A DNA stretch of 38,289 nt. Origin: Candidatus Aminicenantota bacterium (GTDB lineage Bacteria > Acidobacteriota > Aminicenantia > Aminicenantales > Aminicenantaceae). The position numbers and the translations under genes are program-made. Position 1 is the first letter of the stretch; each line of letters begins with the position of its first letter. The stretch is from assembly GCA_030603565.1 (NCBI GenBank), contig JAUVXM010000016.1, positions 1 to 38,289 on the forward strand, in the 5' to 3' direction. The notes beneath the pieces were generated by a model, which made no database searches, was not told where the DNA came from, and saw only the letters and a list, made by a program, of their open reading frames with translations. This document shows, piece by piece, positions 31,229-38,289 of the stretch.

Positions 31229-32587
31229 ATGAAAAGGATAATTGAATCAAAATTGCTCCAATGGAAAAACAAAACACCCCGAAAACCCCTCCTTCTACAA
31301 GGGGCAAGACAAGTCGGGAAAACATATGTTCTTAGAAAATTTGCCAAAAACCATTTTAGCCACACCCACTATTTTGACCTTGAAGCATCAAAAGTCGATC
31401 TTACCACTATTTTTAATGACTCGCCCTTAGACCCGAAGCAGTTAATCAACAAATTGAGCTTTGTTTCCGGAAATACGATTAACCCCGAAACTGATATCTT
31501 AATCCTTGATGAAATACAGGCGATTCCTAGAGCCATAACCGCCCTAAAGTACTTCTGCGAGAATATGAGTAGGCTGGCTGTTGCAGCTGCCGGTTCAAAT
31601 CTGGGCGTTGCCCATAGTGATGAGCCGTTTCCCATCGGAAAAGTTGAAAGTGTTCATATGTATCCCATGAATTTTGAAGAATTTCTTGCCGGAACAGACG
31701 AAGAAATGGCGCTGACATTTTTAATGAATTTCAGAGGTGGAAAGATCGATGATATTTATCACAGGCGTCTTTTTGACTTGCTGAAAGGGTATTTTGTTAC
31801 GGGAGGGATGCCTGAAGCCATCAGTCAATACTCTGCCAATAAGGATACGCCGCTTGAAGCATTCAGGAAAGTCCGGCAACTCCAGAAACAGCTCATTTTT
31901 CATTATGAGAGCGATTTTTCAAAATATGCAGGGAGTACGAATTCCCGTCATATTCAGCGGGTATTCAGGTCGATACCTCTTCAACTCTCAAATACACAGG
32001 ACAAAAAATCAAAGAAATTCAAATTCAAGGACGTCATTTCCAAAGGATACAGAAGCTATGAGCACCTTGCAGATCCCGTAGAGTGGTTGACCAAGGCAGG
32101 ACTTGCCTTAAAAGTCAATACAAATTTACATCCGTCCATACCTCTTATGGCCTGTACAAAGGAAAACAGCTTCAAACTCTTCTTGTTTGATATCGGCTTG
32201 CTTGGCGCTATGATTAACCTGAAGCCGGAAAGCATTCTGCGCTATGATTATGGTTCTTATAAGGGTTATTTTGCTGAAAACTTTGTATTACAGGAGTTAT
32301 GCACATACGGTTTCAATGAAATCGTCACCTGGTCAGGCAGAAGTTCTGAAATTGAATTTGTGCTCGAATTGAACGGAAATATCATCCCGGTGGAGGTAAA
32401 AGCCGGGTTTAACACCAAAGCCAAAAGCCTGCAAGCATTTATAACAAAATATCATCCGGCTTACGCCATAAAATTTACCGGAAATAAATTCGGCTGTAAC
32501 AAACAAAAACGTATATTCAATTATCCATTGTATATGATTTCAAAATTTCCCGAACTTTCAAAATCGGCTGATAATCAAGCGTCTTAA
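31229..32587 (+). CDS. AAA ATPase with DUF4143 C-terminal domain
   Basis: The 452-aa protein has an AAA_14 ATPase half with Walker A GARQVGKT (residues 25-32), Walker B DILILDEIQ (89-97) and sensor-like 'LAVAAAGSNLG'. The DUF4143 half ends in a PD-(D/E)XK-like pattern 'SEIEFVLE' followed by 'IIPVEVKAG' (about 371-393). These proteins are widespread accessory ATPases of unsettled role, frequent in variable islands and sometimes discussed as toxin-antitoxin or defence components. AAGGAGG lies 9 bases before the ATG. It is a lone gene between two repeat clusters, with no partner on the same strand within 600 bases. Confidence 0.92.
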   Translation: MKRIIESKLLQWKNKTPRKPLLLQGARQVGKTYVLRKFAKNHFSHTHYFDLEASKVDLTTIFNDSPLDPKQLINKLSFVSGNTINPETDILILDEIQAIPRAITALKYFCENMSRLAVAAAGSNLGVAHSDEPFPIGKVESVHMYPMNFEEFLAGTDEEMALTFLMNFRGGKIDDIYHRRLFDLLKGYFVTGGMPEAISQYSANKDTPLEAFRKVRQLQKQLIFHYESDFSKYAGSTNSRHIQRVFRSIPLQLSNTQDKKSKKFKFKDVISKGYRSYEHLADPVEWLTKAGLALKVNTNLHPSIPLMACTKENSFKLFLFDIGLLGAMINLKPESILRYDYGSYKGYFAENFVLQELCTYGFNEIVTWSGRSSEIEFVLELNGNIIPVEVKAGFNTKAKSLQAFITKYHPAYAIKFTGNKFGCNKQKRIFNYPLYMISKFPELSKSADNQAS

Positions 32588-32690
32588 ATATTTCCCTGTC
32601 TTTACTGTCTTCCCTGCTTTTTCTGCCTTTTCTGCTTTTCCTGGTTTTACTGTCTTTCCCCATTTACCATTTCCTATTAACAGCTTTTAT

Positions 32691-32740
32691 CCTGGTTTCC
32701 GGCTTCCGCCGGAATGACGATTAGCTCTTATGGCCCTGCC
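32691..32740. repeat. short GCCGGAATGACG hairpin element, copy 2
   Basis: CCTGGTTTCCGGCTTCCGCC, then GGAATGACGATTAGCTC and TTATGGCCCTGCC. It has the same hairpin as copy 1. Confidence 0.85.
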
Positions 32741-32813
32741 TTTTTTGGTTTTATTTACCATTTACTATTTACTATTAACAGGTTTTATCCATTTACCATT
32801 TTCTGCCTTTATC

Positions 32814-32925
32814 CTGGTTTCCGGCTTGGCCGTCATCCCGGACTCCGATCCGGGACGGAATGACGATTAGCCCTGGTTTCCGGCTTCCGCCGGAATGACG
32901 ATTAGCCCTTATGGCCCTGCCTTTC
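32814..32925. repeat. long and short hairpin elements in tandem (long copy 4, short copy 3)
   Basis: A complete CCCGGA/TCCGGG element is followed directly, through GATTAGCCCTGGTTTCCGG, by a short element ending TTATGGCCCTGCC. The shared ends CTGGTTTCCGG and GACGATTAGC form the joint. Confidence 0.88.
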
Positions 32926-32970
32926 CTGCCTTTATTAACCATTAACAATTTACTATTTACTGCCTTTATC

Positions 32971-33041
32971 CTGGTTTCCGACTTGGCCGTCATCCCGGAC
33001 TCCGATCCGGGACGGAATGACGATTAGCTCTTATGGCCCTG
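32971..33041. repeat. dispersed CCCGGA/TCCGGG hairpin element, copy 5
   Basis: Identical core in the same orientation, with one change in the left flank (CCGACTTGG for CCGGCTTGG). Confidence 0.9.
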
Positions 33042-33226
33042 TCTTTCCTGGTTTTTCTGGTTTTATTTACCATTTACCATTTACTATTAACAGGTTTTAT
33101 CCTGCTTTTCCCGTTTGACCATGAACAGAAAATGGCATAAAATAATAAAAACACATAAAGGAGCAGTAACACCCCAATATGGATAGTAAGTTAGGTTTCT
33201 ATCTGATATCATAGCAAAGACTAACC

Positions 33227-36200
33227 ATGGCTACCGTACTGATAAGTGAAACAGCAAAAAAATATCTCCTCGCCCAATCAAAGAGTTTTCGCCGAAAAAT
33301 CAGGGATAAATTTGAATATCTTGAAACAGGTATATGGGAAGGCAGGATTAGGGTAAAAAAGCTAAGAAATGTTTCCTCGAAATGTGTTTTTGAAGTAACG
33401 GTCGATAAAAGAACTAAGTTACTTTTCTCTCTGGGAAATTACAGAGAGGCGGACAAAAAATCTCTGGTTGTTTATGTCTGGGGTTTTGTTGTTTTAGCTG
33501 AATCGGCAGGAAAAAGCAGCGATATCCTTCCCGGGGGTGTTCCTTTCTTAAAGTTTCATAGCTATGACGAGGTCCTTATGGAAGACATTGATTTGGAGGA
33601 GTTGAAATCTTCCTATTTTACCCAGGAACATATTACAGAAAAAACCCTGGATGAATCAGGCAGTTGCAGGTGGTATCCGGTCGATGAGCTTGAATGGAAA
33701 AGAATTCAGCTTCACACGGGGGGTGATTTTGAACTCTCCCTTTGTTTAACCCCTGAACAAAAAGATGTTCTTAAGTCAGCGCTGCCGCTTATGGTTTCAG
33801 GGACTGCGGGAAGCGGAAAAACAACATTATCTGTATATTACCTCTTAAAGCCGCAATTAAACCGGAAAAAGAAGATTCTTGTTACCTATAATAAATACCT
33901 TAAAGATTTAGCTGAAGAGCTCTACAAGGGTCTTTTAAATGAAACGGACAGGACGAATGAGGTTGAATATCCTGATTTTTATGTTTTTAAAGAGATAAAG
34001 CAGGAGATGGCAAAAAAAGGCGGGAAAATTTTTCTGCCTGAGAAAGAGGTGGATTTCAATCATTTCATGAAGATTTTTGCCTCCCATCCTCTGTCTAATA
34101 AATTTGATTCCGCTCTGGTTTGGGAAGAGATCCGCTCGATTATAAAAGGAGCTATGCCTCAGGTCAATATTTTGGTATTGGAGAAAGCGCTTCACGCCCT
34201 AAAAAATAATGAGATAAATTTAGGTTTAAACAAACAGGTTCAAAAACAGTTCATCTTATTTTCCCGGCTGGAGTCCCTAAAAGCAATTGATAAATTTGTC
34301 TCAAAATACTTAAATACGGATATTTCGTCTTTTTCCGCTCACATCTTAAGGTATATGCAAGAAGCGAGTTATAAGGATAGAGTCTATGCGATTATTGATA
34401 GGACCTTAAATACTTTAAAAAAACAGAAAGAAGCGCTTGATAAAAAATATCTGTCTTTCCTTGAGTATGAACTTTTAGGTAAAAAGAAAGCCCCCAATTT
34501 TAAGTTTAACCGGAAAGAGATCTATCATATATTTGAATGGTATCAGAACAAACTTGAATCTGAAAACAAGTGGGATGAACTTGATCTTGCCCGGGAAGTC
34601 CTGAGAATTTATGCCGGGAAAGATTTCAAAGACTACACCTATGATATTCTTGTCTGTGATGAGGTTCAGGATTTCACCGACATCCAAATCAGTCTGATGT
34701 TTGACATGGTTCAAGATCCCTATAATGTCTTTTTTGCAGGGGATACAAAGCAGACAATAAATCCGAGTGGATTCAGATGGGAAGATGTGAAAAGACATTT
34801 CTATGAAAGGAGGCTTGATGTTCCTGAACTGAAACATCTGACTCTTAATTTCAGAAGTTCAGGTAGCATTGTGGAGTTATCCAATATTTTGCTCGGGTTA
34901 AAGGAAAAATATTTAGGAATAAAGTCAGAAGAATTGCAGGAAGAATGGAAGTATAAAGGTAGACCCGTAACCGTTGTTTCAGGTATAAACGAAAATGATA
35001 TGCTTGAGATATTAAATGCAGCAGGAGCAAAAAGAACAATCCTCGTGCGCACCGAAACCCAGAAAAGGAGATTAAAGAAACGGCTGGCAACAGAGCTTAT
35101 ATTTACCATGAGAGAAGCTAAAGGGCTTGAGTTTGATACAGTTGTTCTCTGGAAATTTTGTGAAGACCAATTTTCGCAAGATGTGTGGAAAGTAATCCTG
35201 GATATAAGCAAAAGATCAATCCATGAAGCAACAATAAGACATGAAATAAATCTTTTGTATGTAGGAATCACAAGGTCGCAGAAGGACCTGATCATTTATG
35301 ACGGGAAAATACCTTCTTTGATTTGGGAAAATCAACAATTAAAGAATGCTGTCTATATCACTGCTGACCGCAGTTTTATTAACGGTATCTGGAATGTTAT
35401 CTCAACCCCGGAGGAGTGGATTGAAGAAGGTCATTATTTCTTTGCAAGAGAATATTATAAAGCTGCTGTGGAATGCTTCAAAAACGGGGGCGATGCAAAA
35501 CTTTTAGGCAAAGCATCTGCTTATTATTATGAGAAAACAGGAAAATATTCTAAGGCTGCTTTAAATTTTGAGAAAATTGGAGAAAACAGGAAAGCTGCAG
35601 ATAATTATGAGAAGGCTGGAGAATATAATAAAGCGTTATCATTTTGGAAGAAGTTGAAAAACGAAGACAGATTGTTTAACTGCCGCATAGAGATTTATAA
35701 ACAGGAAGGAAAATTTCACAGGGCTGGAAGCCTCTATTTGGAAAAAAGAAAGTATAAAGAGGCGGTAGAGTGTTTTGATAAAGCTGCGGATTATAAAAAA
35801 ATCGCGGAAATATATCTAAAGAAACTTAAGAATCTCAAAGAGGCTGCGAAATATTATGAGTATTCCCATGATTTTAGCAAGGCTGCCGACCTTTATTTCC
35901 GCCGGAAATCCTATGCAAAGGCTGCTGACCTTTATTTTAGAGGGGGAAACACCCTTAAAGCCGAGACTCTGTGGGAGAGGACAAAAAACACAGCCCGCCT
36001 CCTGGAATTGTATGAAAAAACCGGTCAGGATGAAAAACGGTTTAGAATTTACGAGAAGCAAAGAAACTTTGGAAAAGCAATAAAATGTCTGAAAGCATTA
36101 AAAGAAAAATCACATCTCGAAAAAGAAGCTGAGGAACTTTTCATAAAGAGGAAATATTTTCAAGCCCTACTTAGATTTTATGTCATTAATAATCATAAGA

Positions 36201-37513
36201 AAACCGCAGAGTGCTATTTTCGCCTGAAAAAATATGAGGAAGCAATAAAACATTTTAAGTGCGCAAAGGATAATTTTTCGGCAGGGAATGCCTATAATAA
36301 AATCGGAGATTACAAAAATGCGCTCAAAAGCTATTTAAATGCGGAAAAGGACAGGAAGAACGGTTATCCAAAGGCCAAAAAAATGGTCGGCAGAGTCTCT
36401 GCTGATGACTGGATATATAAACTCGCCATGGAATTTTTCTATAAACAAAAGTATGCCGCAGCAGCTGTTTTATTTTTAGTTTTTAGTAACACATTTCCTG
36501 AAGCAGGAGCCTGTTATGCCCTGATGAAGGAGAGGGAGAAAGCCTTTAAAGCTTGGCATAAATGCCAGAGGGTGAAAGATTATGAACAGGTCGCAGATAT
36601 ATGCATTAGAGAAGATATCGTTGAAATTGGAGCAGACTTTTTTTTAAGCAGACAGAAGCAAATGTCAGATATTTTTGACTGGGCGGATTTACTGGATTGG
36701 GGAAATAACAGAGTAGTAAAACTTTTTGACATTTATTTTGCTGAGAAGCAAAATCCGGATGAAATGCTTATTTGGGGATCATTTCTCGGCCAAATCGATT
36801 TTGAAGGTGAAATCTGGGAAAAGACTCTTTTTTATTTGGAAAAAGGCGGAGATTATAATTTTCTTATAGATTATTTCGACACCTTGAAAATTTTAGAAAA
36901 AAAAAGATTCAAGGAGGCGTTGGCAAAATTTAAAAGAGATATTCCCGAATTGAAAAGGTCTAAGAGCTGGGAGAACTTAGCCCTCAGGCACTTCCTCCTT
37001 GATAACATTGATGAGTTTAACAAAATCATCCCCAAAATTAATATAAATGAGAGCAACTATAATTATTTTCTTCTGGGAGAAAAAAAGTATTTCAATCAGG
37101 GCGTTACCTGGTCTTTGGAAAATGGTCTTATTCAGAGGGCCAGTAAAATTCTGACAAGACAGGGGAAATATGAAAGAGCAGCGGAGGTTTTTGAAAAAGC
37201 AGGGAATTTCAGCAAAGCTGCTGAGTATTATCTCTACGGCGGTCAAGCCGGTCAAGCCGCTTTGCTCTACAAGCGCTTGGAGAGATTTTCCCCGGCAGGC
37301 GATGCCTATTATAAAAATAAGGACTTTCAGAATGCCTTAAAGATGTATAAGAGGCACACACCTCAAAATAAAAAGAAAATAGCAAAAACATATGAAAGAT
37401 TGGAGGCTTTTGAGAAAGCAATGATTTTATGGAAAGAAATAGGTGACAAAAAATCATTGGAAAGATGCAATAGAAAATTGGAAAAGAAAAAGCAAGGGGA
37501 ACTTCGATTTTAG
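33227..37513 (+). CDS. RelE-like domain, UvrD/SF1 helicase and TPR-like repeat fusion protein
   Basis: In this 1428-aa protein, residues 1-90 look like a RelE/ParE fold ('FRRKIRDKFEYLETGIWEGR', 'RVKKLRN', 'RTKLLFSLG', 'SLVVYVWGFV'). An SF1 helicase core follows: GTAGSGKTT (about 192-200), 'VTYNKYLKDLAEEL', CDEVQD (about 477-482), 'FAGDTKQTINPSGFRW' (about 503), 'LNFRSS' (about 540), 'REAKGLEFDTVVLW' (about 629) and 'YVGITRS' (about 678). All ATPase motifs are present, so it should be active. From about 735 to the end are many degenerate 20-35-residue helical repeats with the 'KAA..YEK.G.Y.KA' pattern, as in TPR/SEL1-like scaffolds. UvrD helicases with an N-terminal RelE-like domain exist, but the long repeat tail is unusual. 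No good ribosome site. It stands alone between repeat clusters, followed by a HicB-like gene 118 bases later. Defence against foreign DNA is a hypothesis. Confidence 0.88.
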   Translation: MATVLISETAKKYLLAQSKSFRRKIRDKFEYLETGIWEGRIRVKKLRNVSSKCVFEVTVDKRTKLLFSLGNYREADKKSLVVYVWGFVVLAESAGKSSDILPGGVPFLKFHSYDEVLMEDIDLEELKSSYFTQEHITEKTLDESGSCRWYPVDELEWKRIQLHTGGDFELSLCLTPEQKDVLKSALPLMVSGTAGSGKTTLSVYYLLKPQLNRKKKILVTYNKYLKDLAEELYKGLLNETDRTNEVEYPDFYVFKEIKQEMAKKGGKIFLPEKEVDFNHFMKIFASHPLSNKFDSALVWEEIRSIIKGAMPQVNILVLEKALHALKNNEINLGLNKQVQKQFILFSRLESLKAIDKFVSKYLNTDISSFSAHILRYMQEASYKDRVYAIIDRTLNTLKKQKEALDKKYLSFLEYELLGKKKAPNFKFNRKEIYHIFEWYQNKLESENKWDELDLAREVLRIYAGKDFKDYTYDILVCDEVQDFTDIQISLMFDMVQDPYNVFFAGDTKQTINPSGFRWEDVKRHFYERRLDVPELKHLTLNFRSSGSIVELSNILLGLKEKYLGIKSEELQEEWKYKGRPVTVVSGINENDMLEILNAAGAKRTILVRTETQKRRLKKRLATELIFTMREAKGLEFDTVVLWKFCEDQFSQDVWKVILDISKRSIHEATIRHEINLLYVGITRSQKDLIIYDGKIPSLIWENQQLKNAVYITADRSFINGIWNVISTPEEWIEEGHYFFAREYYKAAVECFKNGGDAKLLGKASAYYYEKTGKYSKAALNFEKIGENRKAADNYEKAGEYNKALSFWKKLKNEDRLFNCRIEIYKQEGKFHRAGSLYLEKRKYKEAVECFDKAADYKKIAEIYLKKLKNLKEAAKYYEYSHDFSKAADLYFRRKSYAKAADLYFRGGNTLKAETLWERTKNTARLLELYEKTGQDEKRFRIYEKQRNFGKAIKCLKALKEKSHLEKEAEELFIKRKYFQALLRFYVINNHKKTAECYFRLKKYEEAIKHFKCAKDNFSAGNAYNKIGDYKNALKSYLNAEKDRKNGYPKAKKMVGRVSADDWIYKLAMEFFYKQKYAAAAVLFLVFSNTFPEAGACYALMKEREKAFKAWHKCQRVKDYEQVADICIREDIVEIGADFFLSRQKQMSDIFDWADLLDWGNNRVVKLFDIYFAEKQNPDEMLIWGSFLGQIDFEGEIWEKTLFYLEKGGDYNFLIDYFDTLKILEKKRFKEALAKFKRDIPELKRSKSWENLALRHFLLDNIDEFNKIIPKININESNYNYFLLGEKKYFNQGVTWSLENGLIQRASKILTRQGKYERAAEVFEKAGNFSKAAEYYLYGGQAGQAALLYKRLERFSPAGDAYYKNKDFQNALKMYKRHTPQNKKKIAKTYERLEAFEKAMILWKEIGDKKSLERCNRKLEKKKQGELRF

Positions 37514-37631
37514 AGGAATATTTTAATATTCTCAATGAACTTTAAGATCTACCCTCTGGTTTCCCCTTTTCCAGTTGAGCTTTTTCTGCTATCATGCTAT
37601 TATTCAAATAAACACATAAGAGGATTTGGAA

Positions 37632-37916
37632 TTGTCAAAACATATTATAGTAAGTGAACAAATTTGGAAAGAAGGGAATATGTATTCTTCTTACTGTCCG
37701 GAATTAGATGTTGCTTCATGTGGCAAGACCGTTAACAAAGCAAAAATAAATTTAAAAGAAGCACTGGAAATATTTATAGAAGAGACCACAAAACTCGGCA
37801 CACTTCATGATTTGCTTGAAGAAGCAGGGTATAATATTTCGTCAAAAGATAAGGTTTTAATTAAGCGTAAAGAGATTATAGAGTTTGATACTTTTCAAGT
37901 TTCAATAGGGAAATAA
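37632..37916 (+). CDS. hicB: HicB-like antitoxin
   Basis: The product is about 94 aa with the HicB/UPF0150 partial RNase-H-like fold: 'GNMYSSYCPELDVASCGKTV' (the Y...CPELD..S.G.T pattern, about 15-34), then 'AKINLKEALEIFIEE', and a tail ending 'IIEFDTFQVSIGK' where many members have a DNA-binding domain, so this is the short form. Two TTG starts are possible; 37632 has AGGA 7 bases upstream, while 37626 has almost no spacing, so 37632 is preferred. HicB normally neutralises the HicA RNase encoded next to it. Here only the first codons of a HicA-like frame follow before a repeat begins. Confidence 0.8.
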   Translation: MSKHIIVSEQIWKEGNMYSSYCPELDVASCGKTVNKAKINLKEALEIFIEETTKLGTLHDLLEEAGYNISSKDKVLIKRKEIIEFDTFQVSIGK

Positions 37917-37919
37917 TTT

Positions 37920-37952
37920 TTGCCGAAGATATATCCTACCGAATTGCCCCCT
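37920..37952 (+). pseudogene. possible decapitated hicA (first codons only)
   Basis: TTG at 37920, with AGGG about 9 bases upstream inside the end of hicB, encodes MPKIYPTELPP. HicA toxins commonly begin 'MPK...', and lie directly beside hicB. After these 11 codons the frame passes into the CCTTTATCCTGGTTTCCGG repeat and the HicA body ('GF...RQ.GSH') is missing. Eleven residues are weak evidence; position is the main support. Confidence 0.35.
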
Positions 37953-38086
37953 GCCTTTATCCTGGTTTCCGGCGAGTTTAAGCATCGTCATTCCGGCGAA
38001 AGCCGGAAACCAGAGCTAATCATCATTCCATCCCGGACTCCGATCCGGGACGGAATGATGATTAGCTCTTATGGCCCTGGTTTTCC
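37953..38086. repeat. hairpin elements: inverted short copy joined to long copy 6
   Basis: It begins TTTATCCTGGTTTCCGGCG, then GAGTTTAAGCATCGTCATTCC, the inverse of the joint in copy 2. Next comes an inverted short element (GCCGGAAACCAGAGC), then a CCCGGACTCCGATCCGGG core with GGAATGATGATTAGC, ending at CTTATGGCCCTGG. It is the only place where an element stands in reverse orientation. Confidence 0.88.
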
Positions 38087-38148
38087 TTATTCATGCATTA
38101 TATTTTGTATAAAGCAGAAAAATAATATAAAATATCAATACACTAATA

Positions 38149-38289
38149 AAACCTACATTCCGCAGATTGCGAGGGGCAATAATTTGAATTTTCATTTTAT
38201 ATAAATCTATCATAATAAGCAAGATAGCTTACTGGTACTTAATGCCTCTTTTTGAAATTAAGTCCGTTAAAATCTTGATTTCCTGCAAA
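38149..38289. repeat. right arm of perfect 141-bp terminal inverted repeat
   Basis: This is the exact reverse complement of bases 1-141. It follows a repeat-rich, gene-free tail, so unlike the left arm it does not cut a recognisable gene. Just inside it (38087-38148) is AT-rich sequence in which nothing was recognised. Confidence 0.95.
38229..38288 (-). CDS. mirror copy of the possible transposase 3' end
   Basis: This is the right-hand copy of the open frame at bases 2-61, identical because the arms are perfect inverted repeats. It enters from beyond base 38289 and stops at 38229-38231. It is reported for completeness and carries no evidence independent of the left copy. Confidence 0.3.
   Translation of the reverse strand: MQEIKILTDLISKRGIKYQ

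Larger units (their letters stand above)
32588..33226. other. 639-bp repeat cluster, no gene
   Basis: It is the densest repeat patch of the window: pyrimidine words, TTTACCATTTACTATT words, two long hairpin elements (32814-32876 and 32971-33041) and two short ones (32691-32740 and 32877-32921). The last 110 bases are non-repetitive, with AAAGGAG at 33157-33163 that serves no visible gene start. Confidence 0.85.
37917..38148. other. gene-free tail with hairpin elements before the right inverted repeat
   Basis: After the hicB stop and a HicA-like start come hairpin elements (37953-38086) and a 62-base AT-rich stretch. The open frame running through them (37920-38204) is mostly a translation of repeats and is not called. 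Confidence 0.7.

Noticed and set aside
33157-33217. Short peptide gene after AAAGGAG before the helicase fusion
   Set aside because: The only ATG encodes about 11 residues and stands 15 bases from the AAAGGAG, too far for normal initiation.
37920-38204. 94-codon plus-strand open frame at the right end
   Set aside because: After 11 codons it translates hairpin repeats and then the inverted repeat in a different frame from the ligase tail; only its first codons may be a hicA remnant.
1-38289. Linear plasmid or phage genome with true terminal inverted repeats
   Set aside because: No replication, terminal-protein, capsid or partition genes are visible, the left arm interrupts a chromosomal-type gene, and the arm length equals a common assembly k-mer.

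Overview
The window is a 38.3-kb, AT-rich piece of a bacterial chromosome, most likely metagenomic. The organism is probably a diderm (Gram-negative) from an uncultured anaerobic lineage. The evidence for that is an ABC-type O-polysaccharide exporter, an O-antigen-ligase-like protein, secreted Ig-like multidomain proteins, and heavy use of dispersed palindromic and low-complexity repeats. The phylum cannot be fixed from the sequence; an Omnitrophota- or Desantisbacteria-like source is only a guess. No rRNA, tRNA or CRISPR array was seen.

The two contig ends (1-141 and 38149-38289) are perfect inverted copies of each other. The inner edge of the left copy coincides exactly with the point where the O-antigen ligase reading frame loses its family-like C-terminus. 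The arm also holds the end of an open frame entering from outside. The simplest reading is that two inverted copies of one insertion sequence bracket the region, and that assembly stopped inside them.

From 0.1 to 29.9 kb lies a surface-polysaccharide locus, almost all on the minus strand. It holds an O-antigen ligase/polymerase-like protein, four GT4 glycosyltransferases (one of the DUF1972 rhamnosyltransferase-like type), three GT2 enzymes (one fused to a PqqD-like domain), a PglC/WcaJ-type sugar-phosphate transferase, an LPG-synthase/UPF0104-type membrane protein, a DUF2142-type membrane protein and a Wzm/Wzt ABC exporter. Embedded in it is a block of two radical SAM/SPASM proteins and three large secreted proteins. 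Two of the secreted proteins carry a glycoside-hydrolase-like TIM-barrel N-terminus; one of these and the third share a nearly identical C-terminal Ig-like module. A plausible job for the locus is synthesis, ABC-dependent export and surface display or modification of a polysaccharide. A four-helix-bundle (23S-IVS type) gene, on the opposite strand and bracketed by two arrays of hairpins, interrupts this long minus-strand block at 19.76-20.42 kb.

From 29.9 to 38 kb the content changes to a toxin-antitoxin/defence-like island. It holds a higBA pair with a textbook autoregulated promoter, a truncated AbiEi-like winged-helix gene that higBA appears to have interrupted, an AAA/DUF4143 ATPase, a 1428-aa protein fusing a RelE-like domain, a UvrD helicase and TPR-like repeats, and a HicB-like antitoxin whose HicA partner seems to be cut off by a repeat.

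Cassettes from 26 kb rightwards are separated by the same repeat families: a CCCGGA/TCCGGG hairpin element, TTTACCATTTACTATT words, CTTTCCTGCTTTT-type pyrimidine words and a 120-bp double-hairpin element. These look like the joints at which the locus has been assembled. The pyrimidine words also enter several coding regions in frame, and they supply Shine-Dalgarno-like purine runs just before three minus-strand start codons.
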